From NCBI GenBank assembly GCA_902615975.1, contig CACMRC010000002.1, positions 1 to 64,000 of the forward strand: a stretch of DNA of 64,000 nt, read 5' to 3'. A model generated the notes under the pieces. The model searched no databases, was not told the origin of the DNA, and saw only the letters and a list, made by a program, of their open reading frames with translations. Numbering within the stretch: the first letter of the stretch is position 1; the number at the start of each line of letters is the position of its first letter. This document shows positions 9,014 through 16,922 of the stretch, one piece after another. The position numbers and the translations under genes were made by a program. The DNA comes from an uncultured Pelagibacteraceae bacterium (GTDB lineage Bacteria; Pseudomonadota; Alphaproteobacteria; Pelagibacterales; Pelagibacteraceae).

Positions 9014-10432
9014 TTAACTTAATTGAGTATCCTTAAATTTTGTAAATCTTTCCTCAAATTCAAGTGTAACATTGCCGATTGGACCGTGTCTTTGTTTTCC
9101 AATTATAATTTGAGCTAAATGCGCAACCTCATTCATTTTTGCTTGCCATTCTGCATGTTCAACTGTTGCTTCTCTTGGCTCTTTTCTCTGTAAATAATAT
9201 CCTTCTCTATATACAAACATTACTACATCAGCATCTTGTTCAATGGAACCAGATTCTCTCAAGTCTGCCAATTGAGGCTTATGATCATCTCTTTGTTCTA
9301 CTTGTCTAGACAATTGCGAAAGAGCCACAACAGGAACAGAAAGTTCTTTGGCTATTGCTTTAAGTCCTTGAGTAATTTGTGATATTTCTTGAACTCTTCC
9401 ATCTTTGTTAAATGTAGTTCCTCTCATTAGCTGAATATAATCAACCACAATCATATCTAGACCAAAAAGTCTTTTGATTCTTCTCGCTCTATTACTTAAA
9501 GCAGCAATACTTATTGCTGGTGTTTCATCAATATAAAGTGGCAGTTCAGAAATATTTTTTGAAGTTTCTAAAAACTTATCAAACTGATCATCAGATATTC
9601 TTCCTCTTCTTATGTCATTAGAACTAATTCTAGCTTGTTCAGAAATAATTCTGGTAGATAATTGTTCTGAAGACATTTCAAGTGAAAAGAAAGCTATAGA
9701 TGATTTCTTGCCACTCTCTTGTAGTTTTTGAGCAGCGTTAAATGCAATATTTGTTGCGAGTGAGGTTTTACCCATCGAAGGTCGACCAGCAATAATAATT
9801 AAATCTGATTGGTGTAAACCACCAAGCTTATCATCTAAATCCCTTAAACCAGTTGGAACACCAACTATTCCCTCTTCATTCTTATAAGCAGCTGAAGCCA
9901 TTTCAATTGTTTGTTTCATTGCTTCATCAAATTTTACCAAAGAAGAACTGAAAGAACCTTTTTCAGCTAAATTAAATAATAATCTTTCAGAATTTTCGAT
10001 TATAGATTGTCCGTTGGTATCAAGATCGTTTAATTTTGCACTATCAATAGTTTGTTCAGAAATTTTGATTAATTCCCTTCTTACGAACATATCGTAAATT
10101 ATTTTTGAGTATTCTATTGCTTGCCTTACTGATGTAGAGAACTTTGTGATCTTAACTAAATATTCTGGAATATTTAGATCATCTTTTTCATCTTCAAAAT
10201 AATTTTTTAAAGTAATTGGGTTAGCTAACATTCCTTTGTAAATAAGACTTTCCACTGCTTCAAATATCTTTTGATGCATTGGATCATAAAAGTTAATACA
10301 AGAAATTATTGTATTAATTTCGTCAAAAATTTCATTGCTTACCAGGATAGATCCTATAACTGCTTGCTCTGCCTCAATGTTATTTGGCAACTCTTTAAAT
10401 TGATCTTTAACTAAACTTAAATTATTTTCCAT
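9014..10432 (-). CDS. dnaB: Replicative DNA helicase
   Basis: A 472-residue hexameric helicase that unwinds DNA ahead of the replisome. The N-terminal domain begins LPNNIEAEQAVIGSILV. The RecA-like domain has Walker A GRPSMGKTSLATNIA near residue 218, Walker B MIVVDYIQLM, and RISSNDIRRGRI. The C-terminal motifs are LSQLSRQVEQRDDHKPQLADLRESG and QDADVVMFVYRE. Length is normal and there is no intein. It follows the rpsF-rpsR-rplI cluster, the common bacterial order, with a 68-base gap. Confidence 0.98.
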   Translation of the reverse strand: MENNLSLVKDQFKELPNNIEAEQAVIGSILVSNEIFDEINTIISCINFYDPMHQKIFEAVESLIYKGMLANPITLKNYFEDEKDDLNIPEYLVKITKFSTSVRQAIEYSKIIYDMFVRRELIKISEQTIDSAKLNDLDTNGQSIIENSERLLFNLAEKGSFSSSLVKFDEAMKQTIEMASAAYKNEEGIVGVPTGLRDLDDKLGGLHQSDLIIIAGRPSMGKTSLATNIAFNAAQKLQESGKKSSIAFFSLEMSSEQLSTRIISEQARISSNDIRRGRISDDQFDKFLETSKNISELPLYIDETPAISIAALSNRARRIKRLFGLDMIVVDYIQLMRGTTFNKDGRVQEISQITQGLKAIAKELSVPVVALSQLSRQVEQRDDHKPQLADLRESGSIEQDADVVMFVYREGYYLQRKEPREATVEHAEWQAKMNEVAHLAQIIIGKQRHGPIGNVTLEFEERFTKFKDTQLS

Positions 10433-10500
10433 TAAAATAAATTTACATGAAAAATGGTTAAATCAAATTGTAAATTGGCGCTGGGGAAAAGAATGTATAA

Positions 10501-10959
10501 TTATTGAATTGTGTCAGCTGAAGAAACATTAATTGTTATCTCAGCATCAACTTCAGAGTGCAAATAAATTTTAACTTTAAACTTGCCCAAAGCTTTTATT
10601 TCTTCAACTGGTTGTATCATTGAAGGTTTGATATCAATTTTGTTTTCTTCTTGAATAAGTTTTGAAATTTCAGTTGGTTTAACAGATCCATATAATTCAT
10701 TATTTTCTGTACTTAGTTTTTTAATTAAATATTCTTTTCCATTAATTTTCTCAGAAATTTCAGAAGCTCCCTTTTTCTTTTCATTATCTTTTTTTGATAA
10801 CTCGGCCTTAATTTTTTCTACCTCTTTTATATTCTCTTTTGATGCATAAAGCGCTTTTTTATTAGCTATTAAAAAGTTTCTTGCAAAACCTCTTTTTACG
10901 TCTATGACTTCACCTATAGAACCTATTCTTTTTAAATTTTCTAATAAGATTACTTTCAT
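10501..10959 (-). CDS. rplI: 50S ribosomal protein L9
   Basis: A 152-residue ribosomal protein. The N-terminal rRNA-binding part is MKVILLENLKRIGSIGEVIDVKRGFARNFL (positions 1-30), with the expected GFARNFLI segment. It is joined by a long Lys/Glu-rich helix to a C-terminal domain ending in an LHSEVDAEITINV segment. It is the third gene of the rpsF-rpsR-rplI set, one base from rpsR. Length is as usual for bacteria. Confidence 0.97.
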   Translation of the reverse strand: MKVILLENLKRIGSIGEVIDVKRGFARNFLIANKKALYASKENIKEVEKIKAELSKKDNEKKKGASEISEKINGKEYLIKKLSTENNELYGSVKPTEISKLIQEENKIDIKPSMIQPVEEIKALGKFKVKIYLHSEVDAEITINVSSADTIQ

Positions 10960-10960
10960 A

Positions 10961-11233
10961 TTATATTAATGCTAAATTTCTGGCTCTTTTAATTGAAAGA
11001 GAGAGCTCTCTTTGTTTTTTTTGGGATACATTTGTGATTCTTGAAGGTAAAATTTTACCATTTTCAGAAACATATTTTTTTAAAAGTTTAATATTTTTGT
11101 AATCTACTTCTGGAGCACCTTTTGCTGATAACGGACAAGTTTTTTTGAATTTGTATTTATTGGGTTGAAAAATACTTAATTTAGCAAAATTGCTTTGTTT
11201 GCTTTTTTTATTTCCACTTTGTCTTTTAGGCAT
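10961..11233 (-). CDS. rpsR: 30S ribosomal protein S18
   Basis: A 90-residue small-subunit protein. The conserved core is [18 protein letters not shown] followed by [20 protein letters not shown] and KRARNLALI, all standard S18 sequence. It pairs with S6 on the platform of the 30S subunit. Its start overlaps the rpsF stop by one base (TAATG). Confidence 0.97.
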   Translation of the reverse strand: MPKRQSGNKKSKQSNFAKLSIFQPNKYKFKKTCPLSAKGAPEVDYKNIKLLKKYVSENGKILPSRITNVSQKKQRELSLSIKRARNLALI

Positions 11234-11586
11234 TAGTTTTTAGCACTTTCTTTATTTTCATTATCTATTTTTTTATTAAAATAATTTGTTTCTAAATCAA
11301 ATTTTTTCACTCTGACAGTTAGAAATCTTAGCAACTTTTTGTCAATAGCTTCATTTTTTTCTAATTCCTCAATTACATTACCTTTACCTTTTATTTTAAA
11401 GTGTATGTAACTTCCTTTTTTATTCTTTTTAATAAGATAAGATAAGTTTAGTAATCCCCAGTTTTCAGTTTTAACAATTTCGCCATCATTTTTTTCAACA
11501 ATTTTAGAATATTTTTCTGTTAGTTGCTTTAATTCACTGGGTGAAGTATCTTGCCTAGCAATAATAGTATGTTCGTATAAATTCAT
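11233..11586 (-). CDS. rpsF: 30S ribosomal protein S6
   Basis: A 117-residue protein with the S6 ferredoxin-like pattern: [20 protein letters not shown], then [20 protein letters not shown] with the Trp and the conserved Gly-Leu-Leu, and LLRFLTVRV near residue 87. It starts the ribosomal cluster and has a good promoter match just upstream (11619-11647), giving a leader of only about 26 bases. That is too short for an S6:S18-binding leader of the kind known in other bacteria. Confidence 0.97.
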   Translation of the reverse strand: MNLYEHTIIARQDTSPSELKQLTEKYSKIVEKNDGEIVKTENWGLLNLSYLIKKNKKGSYIHFKIKGKGNVIEELEKNEAIDKKLLRFLTVRVKKFDLETNYFNKKIDNENKESAKN

Positions 11587-11618
11587 TTAAGTTCTTTAAT
11601 AAAAAGTGAGGATATACT

Positions 11619-11647
11619 ATTATAAAAGTTCAATTACAATAGTTAAA
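11619..11647 (-). promoter_or_regulatory. Predicted sigma70-type promoter of rpsF
   Basis: On the minus strand a perfect -10 TATAAT (11624 down to 11619) lies 17 bases from a -35-like TTTAAC (11647 down to 11642). The predicted start point is near 11612, about 26 bases before the rpsF ATG. It sits in the 87-base divergent gap with fabD. Confidence 0.6.
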
Positions 11648-11673
11648 AAGGCAGAAATATTAGTTTTTTTTAT

Positions 11674-12600
11674 ATGTTTTCAGTAATTTTTCCAGGTCAG
11701 GGATCTCAAATAGTGGGAATGGGAAAAGAGCTTTATGATAAATTTAATATAGTAAAAAACCTGTTTAAACAGGCAGATGAAACTTTAAATTTTTCTATTT
11801 CCAAACTTATTCTAGAAGGACCAAAAGAAGAGTTAGATTTAACTGCAAATACACAGCCGGCAATTTATCTAATAAGTTACTCAATATTTAATTTAGCAAG
11901 ACATGAATTCAATATAAATTTGAATAAAGCAAAATATTTTGCTGGACACTCTTTAGGTGAATATTCAGCTTTATCATGTGCAGGATATATGGATTTTTCA
12001 GATACTTTAAGAATTTTAAGAATCAGAGGGGATGCTATGCAAAACTCTGTGCCTAAAGGACAGGGAGGGATGGTTGCTGTATTAGGCTCAACAGTTGATG
12101 TGATTGAAAAAATTTTGATGGAAAATAAAGAAAATTTTAAAGCACAAATTGCAAATGACAATTCTGAAGGTCAAATTGTTTTGAGCGGAAAAACTGAAGA
12201 TTTAGAAAAATTAATTCAAATTTTAAAGGATAATTCAATTAAAAATATTAAACTTCCTGTGAGTGCACCCTTTCACTGCGAATTGATGAATAATGCTACA
12301 AAAATTATGAAAGAACAGTTAAATAAACTTAATTTTAGAAATGGACAAAATAAATTAATTTCAAATGTGACTGCTAATGAGATTAAAGACTTAGATGAGC
12401 TAAAAAATCTATTAATTAAGCAAATAGAGAATAGAGTTAGATGGAGAGAAAGTGTGATTAATATGATAGAAAATGATGTAGATCATTTTATAGAAATTGG
12501 ACCTGGGAAAGTTTTGTCAGGTTTGGTAAAAAGAATTAATAGAGAGGTTAAAATTGATACAATTAATAGCCAAAGTGATATTGAGGGTTTAAAAATATGA
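11674..12600 (+). CDS. fabD: Malonyl-CoA:ACP transacylase
   Basis: A 308-residue enzyme that loads malonate onto acyl carrier protein for fatty acid synthesis. It has FPGQGSQIVGMGKEL at the N-terminus, the nucleophile motif GHSLGEYSAL near residue 90, the catalytic His in VSAPFHCELM, and a C-terminal IEIGPGKVLSGL segment. It begins the rightward fab cluster. Its last 4 bases overlap fabG (ATGA). Confidence 0.97.
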   Translation: MFSVIFPGQGSQIVGMGKELYDKFNIVKNLFKQADETLNFSISKLILEGPKEELDLTANTQPAIYLISYSIFNLARHEFNINLNKAKYFAGHSLGEYSALSCAGYMDFSDTLRILRIRGDAMQNSVPKGQGGMVAVLGSTVDVIEKILMENKENFKAQIANDNSEGQIVLSGKTEDLEKLIQILKDNSIKNIKLPVSAPFHCELMNNATKIMKEQLNKLNFRNGQNKLISNVTANEIKDLDELKNLLIKQIENRVRWRESVINMIENDVDHFIEIGPGKVLSGLVKRINREVKIDTINSQSDIEGLKI

Positions 12601-13334
12601 CAGATTTAAAAGGTAAGAATGTTATAGTGACTGGAGCTTCGGGGGGAATTGGAAATTCAATAATTGAAAAATTAAATCAAGCTGGAGCTAATATTTTAGC
12701 TTCAGGCACAAGAATAGAAAAACTTGAGGAACTAAAAGGTAAATATGGAAATATTAAAACATTAAAATTTGATATTTCTCAAAGCGATAAAATTGAGGAA
12801 TTTGTTGAAAACGCAACTAAAGAACTTGGTGGCAGTTTAGATTGCATAGTAAATAATGCGGGCATAACCCAAGATAATTTAGCAATAAGGATGAGCCTAG
12901 ATGAATGGAAAAAAGTAATTGATGTTAACTTAACATCAACTTTTTTGATGAGCAAATCTGCAATTAAAAAAATGCTTAAAAATAAATCTGGAAAGATTGT
13001 TAATATTACATCAGTTGTTGGGCATACGGGTAATTTAGGGCAGGCCAACTACACTGCTTCTAAAGCAGGTATAATTGCAATGTCGAAGAGTTTGGCAATA
13101 GAGTATGCTAAGAAAAATATAAATATAAATTGTATTTCACCTGGTTTTATCAAAACAGCAATGACTGATAAATTAGACGATAAATTTAAAGAAGATATAA
13201 TATCAAAAATCCCATCTGCACGACTAGGAGAAGCAGATGATATTGGAAATGCTGTACTTTTTTTATGTTCTAATCAATCAAGTTATATAAATGGTGAAAC
13301 TCTTCATGTTAATGGAGGCATGTATATGGCTTGA
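12597..13334 (+). CDS. fabG: 3-oxoacyl-ACP reductase
   Basis: A 245-residue short-chain dehydrogenase for the first reduction in fatty acid elongation. It has the Rossmann motif VTGASGGIG near residue 11, NNAGIT, the catalytic Ser in ITSVVG, YTASKAG with the catalytic Tyr and Lys, and the C-terminal INGETLHVNGGMYM typical of FabG. It overlaps fabD by 4 bases and is followed by acpP after 48 bases. The acpP -35 element overlaps its stop codon. Confidence 0.97.
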   Translation: MTDLKGKNVIVTGASGGIGNSIIEKLNQAGANILASGTRIEKLEELKGKYGNIKTLKFDISQSDKIEEFVENATKELGGSLDCIVNNAGITQDNLAIRMSLDEWKKVIDVNLTSTFLMSKSAIKKMLKNKSGKIVNITSVVGHTGNLGQANYTASKAGIIAMSKSLAIEYAKKNININCISPGFIKTAMTDKLDDKFKEDIISKIPSARLGEADDIGNAVLFLCSNQSSYINGETLHVNGGMYMA

Positions 13335-13358
13335 CAAAATAGGTTTTTAAACTATTAA
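13331..13358 (+). promoter_or_regulatory. Predicted promoter of acpP overlapping the fabG stop codon
   Basis: A consensus -35 TTGACA at 13331-13336 contains the fabG TGA. A -10-like TATTAA (13353-13358) follows after 16 bases. The predicted leader is about 18 bases and includes a Shine-Dalgarno AAGGA at 13373-13377. A private promoter would allow acpP to be expressed above fabD-fabG. Confidence 0.55.
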
Positions 13359-13382
13359 GAATTTATAACAAAAAGGATCAAT

Positions 13383-13622
13383 ATGTCAGAAGACGTTTCA
13401 AGCAAAGTAAAAAAAATTGTAGCAGATCACTTAGGTATTGACGAAGCTAAAGTAACTGATGAGTCAAGTTTTATTGATGATTTAGGAGCTGATAGTTTAG
13501 ACACAGTTGAATTAGTGATGGCTTTTGAAGAGGAATTTGGATCTGAAATTTCAGATAGTGAAGCTGAGAAGATTTTAACTGTAGGCGATGCGGTTAAATT
13601 TATCGAAGGGAAAGCTAACTAG
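13383..13622 (+). CDS. acpP: Acyl carrier protein
   Basis: A 79-residue acidic four-helix protein that carries acyl chains on phosphopantetheine. The attachment serine is in [19 protein letters not shown], around residue 40. It starts [13 protein letters not shown] and has normal length. In many relatives fabF follows; here gmk comes next after 8 bases, so fabF must be elsewhere. Confidence 0.98.
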   Translation: MSEDVSSKVKKIVADHLGIDEAKVTDESSFIDDLGADSLDTVELVMAFEEEFGSEISDSEAEKILTVGDAVKFIEGKAN

Positions 13623-13630
13623 AAATTTAA

Positions 13631-14263
13631 ATGCCATCAGAAAAAGATGGGATAATGATAATTTTATCCTCCCCTTCAGGAGCGGGAAAGACCACACTTG
13701 TTAAAAAATTATCTAAAAAAGATAATTTTGAAATCTCAATATCACATACAACGAGACAGCCAAGACCTAAAGAAATTCATAACGAGGATTATTTTTTTAT
13801 AAATGAGCTAGAGTTTAAAAGATTAATACAAAATGAAGAATTTTTGGAATATGCAAAAGTTTTCAATAATTTTTATGGTACAACTAGAACACCAGTTATT
13901 GACAAATTAAATAAAGGAAAAAATATCCTTTTTGATATTGATTGGCAAGGAGCTGATCAAATCAAAAATAAAAAACTAGATTATAATTTGATAACTTTTT
14001 TTATACTCCCCCCTAGCAAAGAAGTTTTGTTTGAAAGATTATCTAAGCGACATGCAAGTGATAAATTAATAGCCCAAGAAAGAATGAAACAATTTGAAAG
14101 AGATGTATTGCATTGGATAAACTATGACTATGTAGTTATAAATAATGATCTAGATGAGTGTTACACTAAAATAACTAATTTGATTGGCGCAGTAATTAAT
14201 AATGGCTCTAAAGATTATGATTTAGAATATATTAGACGTCATGTTGATCAACTAACTTCCTAA
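13631..14263 (+). CDS. gmk: Guanylate kinase
   Basis: A 210-residue nucleotide kinase (GMP to GDP). The P-loop is [11 protein letters not shown] near residue 13. The GMP-binding region is [19 protein letters not shown], and [11 protein letters not shown] follows. The lid region contains RLSKRHAS. Its last 12 bases overlap the end of the convergent ksgA gene. Length and motifs are normal. Confidence 0.97.
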   Translation: MPSEKDGIMIILSSPSGAGKTTLVKKLSKKDNFEISISHTTRQPRPKEIHNEDYFFINELEFKRLIQNEEFLEYAKVFNNFYGTTRTPVIDKLNKGKNILFDIDWQGADQIKNKKLDYNLITFFILPPSKEVLFERLSKRHASDKLIAQERMKQFERDVLHWINYDYVVINNDLDECYTKITNLIGAVINNGSKDYDLEYIRRHVDQLTS

Positions 14264-15037
14264 CTTTTCATACTCGCAAGCTAGCTTGTAATAAGTATCT
14301 AAATTTATATTTTGTGGTCTCATCGTTAAATCAATTTTAAATTTATCTAGAACTCTTTGATCCCCATTAAAAATTTGATTAAACGGTTTCTTTAACATTT
14401 TTCTTCTTTGATTAAAAAAAACTCTAGTAATTTTTTCCAAATTATTTGGATTTTTAATTTTTACGAAATTTTCTTTAGGATGAAAAAAAAGTAAAGAACT
14501 ATCTACTTTTGGTTTTGGAAAGAATGCACTAGGCTTTACATCACATATTTTTTTAATATTAAGCTTCCAATTAGAAATAATTGACAACCTTCCATAATTC
14601 GAAGTATTAAATTCAGCAATTATCCTGTCAGCAACCTCTTTTTGAAACATCAAAACCAAACTCTCAAACCAAAAGTTATTTTTTAGGTTAATTATCCATT
14701 TGGTAAGAATTTCTGTTGCAATATTATAAGGCAAATTACCAAAAACTATAACCTTATCTTTGAAAAGTTTAGTTTCATCTATTTTTAAAACATCATCATT
14801 AATAATTGTTATTTTATTATTAAATTTTGTTTCAAGAGCACTTGCAAGTTCATTGTCTTTTTCAATTACAAACATTTTTTTTGGCTTATTTTTAAGAATA
14901 AAAGATGTTAAATTTCCAGTGCCTGGACCAATTTCAAGAATGATTTTATTTTTTATTATTGTTGTATTTATAATCTTTTCTAAAATACTACTGTCTATTA
15001 AAAAATTTTGACCTAAACTTTTTTTTGCTCTTATCAA
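14252..15037 (-). CDS. rsmA: 16S rRNA dimethyladenosine transferase
   Basis: A 261-residue SAM-dependent enzyme (KsgA) that dimethylates two adjacent adenines near the 3' end of 16S rRNA. It has [11 protein letters not shown], the SAM loop [11 protein letters not shown] near residue 38, and [13 protein letters not shown], the catalytic NLPY motif. [12 protein letters not shown] and [10 protein letters not shown] are further KsgA signatures. It overlaps pdxA by 4 bases and ends the leftward lpt operon. Confidence 0.97.
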   Translation of the reverse strand: MIRAKKSLGQNFLIDSSILEKIINTTIIKNKIILEIGPGTGNLTSFILKNKPKKMFVIEKDNELASALETKFNNKITIINDDVLKIDETKLFKDKVIVFGNLPYNIATEILTKWIINLKNNFWFESLVLMFQKEVADRIIAEFNTSNYGRLSIISNWKLNIKKICDVKPSAFFPKPKVDSSLLFFHPKENFVKIKNPNNLEKITRVFFNQRRKMLKKPFNQIFNGDQRVLDKFKIDLTMRPQNINLDTYYKLACEYEKLGS

Positions 15038-15999
15038 TTTTTATCCAAAAAATTAATTGCTTTAATAAGACTTAAAGGATTAGATGAATTCTTTCCCAAC
15101 ATTTTTTCATTTGGCCCATGATCAGGCGTAATTCTTATAAAAGGTAAGCCTAAAGTAACATTAATAGAATCATATTCATATAATGTCTTAATAGGTGTTA
15201 ACACTTGATCGTGGTACATTCCTAAAACTACATCGAATTTATCTCTATTTTTTTTTAAAAAAAAGGTATCAGCGGAATACGGGCCAGAAATCTTATAACC
15301 TTTTTTATAAAGAAATTTTACAGCTGGTTTGATTATTCGATCGTCTTCATTAAATTTATGTACGCTTTCACAATGAGGGTTTAAACCTAAAATAGCAATT
15401 TTTGGTTTTTTATTAAATTCTTTTAGGTAAAAATTATTTATTAACTTAGTTTTCTTATAGATATTATTTCTGGAAATTTCTTTAGGCACAAACTTTAAAG
15501 GAAGATGTGTTGTAATTGGAGAAACAGATAAATTTTTATTGTAAATTAGCATTGCATTATTTTTTATATTAAATTTTTTTGAAATATACTCAGTAATACC
15601 TAAATATTTATTACCTAAAAAATTTTTTTTTGAAACTGGTCCATTGATAAACTTTTTAATTTTGCCTTTCTTTATTAAATAAAATGCCATCGCAAAACAT
15701 TCTTCAATATATTTATTTGATTTTTTTGTTATTTTTTCAAACGTTTTTTTTTGATTAAAGTTTATGTTAATTAAATTAATAAACTTATTATTTAAATTTT
15801 GATCATTTATTTTATCTGGATTTAATATTTTAATTTTTTTTTTAAATTTAAATTTATTCATTTGTTTTTTTAAATGTTTTTCTGAGGATATTAGAATTAA
15901 TGGGCTTTTAATTTTTTTTAATTTCAATGTTTTAAAAAAAATTTCTAAAAAAACACTATTTGGTTCACCTGAAACAATTAAAATTGGACTATAATTCAT
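15034..15999 (-). CDS. pdxA: 4-hydroxythreonine-4-phosphate dehydrogenase
   Basis: A 321-residue metal- and NAD-dependent dehydrogenase of pyridoxal phosphate synthesis. Recognisable segments are SGEPNS at the N-terminus, NGPVSKKNF, ILGLNPHCES, GPYSADTFF, and VLGMYHDQVLTPIKTL with a metal-binding His. RITPDHGPNEKMLG is near the end. It lies between surA and ksgA, a conserved alphaproteobacterial order (surA-pdxA-ksgA), overlapping surA by 11 bases. Confidence 0.95.
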   Translation of the reverse strand: MNYSPILIVSGEPNSVFLEIFFKTLKLKKIKSPLILISSEKHLKKQMNKFKFKKKIKILNPDKINDQNLNNKFINLININFNQKKTFEKITKKSNKYIEECFAMAFYLIKKGKIKKFINGPVSKKNFLGNKYLGITEYISKKFNIKNNAMLIYNKNLSVSPITTHLPLKFVPKEISRNNIYKKTKLINNFYLKEFNKKPKIAILGLNPHCESVHKFNEDDRIIKPAVKFLYKKGYKISGPYSADTFFLKKNRDKFDVVLGMYHDQVLTPIKTLYEYDSINVTLGLPFIRITPDHGPNEKMLGKNSSNPLSLIKAINFLDKN

Positions 16000-16915
16000 T
16001 TATAATAATATTTTTTTTTACTTTACCAAAATATATATTTGATAATTGATTTAATTGTTCATTTGTTTTTTCATTAATTACAAATTTTATTTCATTTTCC
16101 AAATTAATTTCTTTTTGTGTTTCTCTTTTATCTTCCATTTTTAGAATTAAAAAACCACCTGGTATAACAATAGGATTTGTATAATCTCCTATATTTAACT
16201 TACTAAGATTTTTTTTTATTTTTTCACTTAAAACTGACTCTTTTACCCAGCTTAATTTTCCCCCTTCGTTTCTTGAATTTGAAATACTGTGTTTTAGTGC
16301 TGCTTCTGAAAAGCTCTTATTTTTGATTTCCTCTTTAATTAAATTAAATTTTTTAGAAAGTGCTTCATCATTAGATAGTGTAAATAAAATTTCTGAAAGA
16401 AGAAATTCTTTTTGTTTTCTATTTTTTAATATTTCCTTTTTAATAGCTTCTTCATCTATTTTGACATTTTTGTTGTATTTATTATAAATAAATTGGTTCC
16501 AAAGAACCTCTATTGTTATTTTTTTTCTTACTTTGTTAGGATTAATATTTTGTTTTAAAAAAAAATTTTCAAAATCTGAAATATTTTTAAAACCTAATCT
16601 TTTGAAATAATCAATTGAAAATTTATTTAAATACTCATTATCTATATTTATTTCCTTATATATTTTTAACAACTCTATTTCTTTTATTTTTTCACGAATT
16701 AAAGATTTTTTTGCAATTTCAATAGCATTTTGTTTATCTAATTTTTTATATTCCTTATTAATTGTTCCCAAATAATTAATTTCATCTAAAATATCTATAG
16801 ATGTTACTATTTGATTATTTATTTTAAAAAGTATTTTATTTTGTTTCGCTTTACTCTCTTGAATAAAATTGAAAAAAATAAAATAAATTAAAATTAAATA
16901 TAATGTTTTTTTCAT
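15989..16915 (-). CDS. surA: SurA-like periplasmic peptidyl-prolyl isomerase
   Basis: A 308-residue exported chaperone with an N-terminal signal peptide (about residues 1-23). An NQIVTSIDI segment starts the SurA N-terminal domain. A single parvulin-type domain lies near residues 170-280, with EILFTL, GGKLSWVKESVLS and PGGFLILKMEDKRE. E. coli SurA has two parvulin domains, so one is absent, as in several alphaproteobacteria. Position between lptD and pdxA supports the call and suggests a role in LptD and other outer-membrane protein folding. Confidence 0.88.
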   Translation of the reverse strand: MKKTLYLILIYFIFFNFIQESKAKQNKILFKINNQIVTSIDILDEINYLGTINKEYKKLDKQNAIEIAKKSLIREKIKEIELLKIYKEINIDNEYLNKFSIDYFKRLGFKNISDFENFFLKQNINPNKVRKKITIEVLWNQFIYNKYNKNVKIDEEAIKKEILKNRKQKEFLLSEILFTLSNDEALSKKFNLIKEEIKNKSFSEAALKHSISNSRNEGGKLSWVKESVLSEKIKKNLSKLNIGDYTNPIVIPGGFLILKMEDKRETQKEINLENEIKFVINEKTNEQLNQLSNIYFGKVKKNIIINEL

Positions 16916-16922
16916 TTATTAT

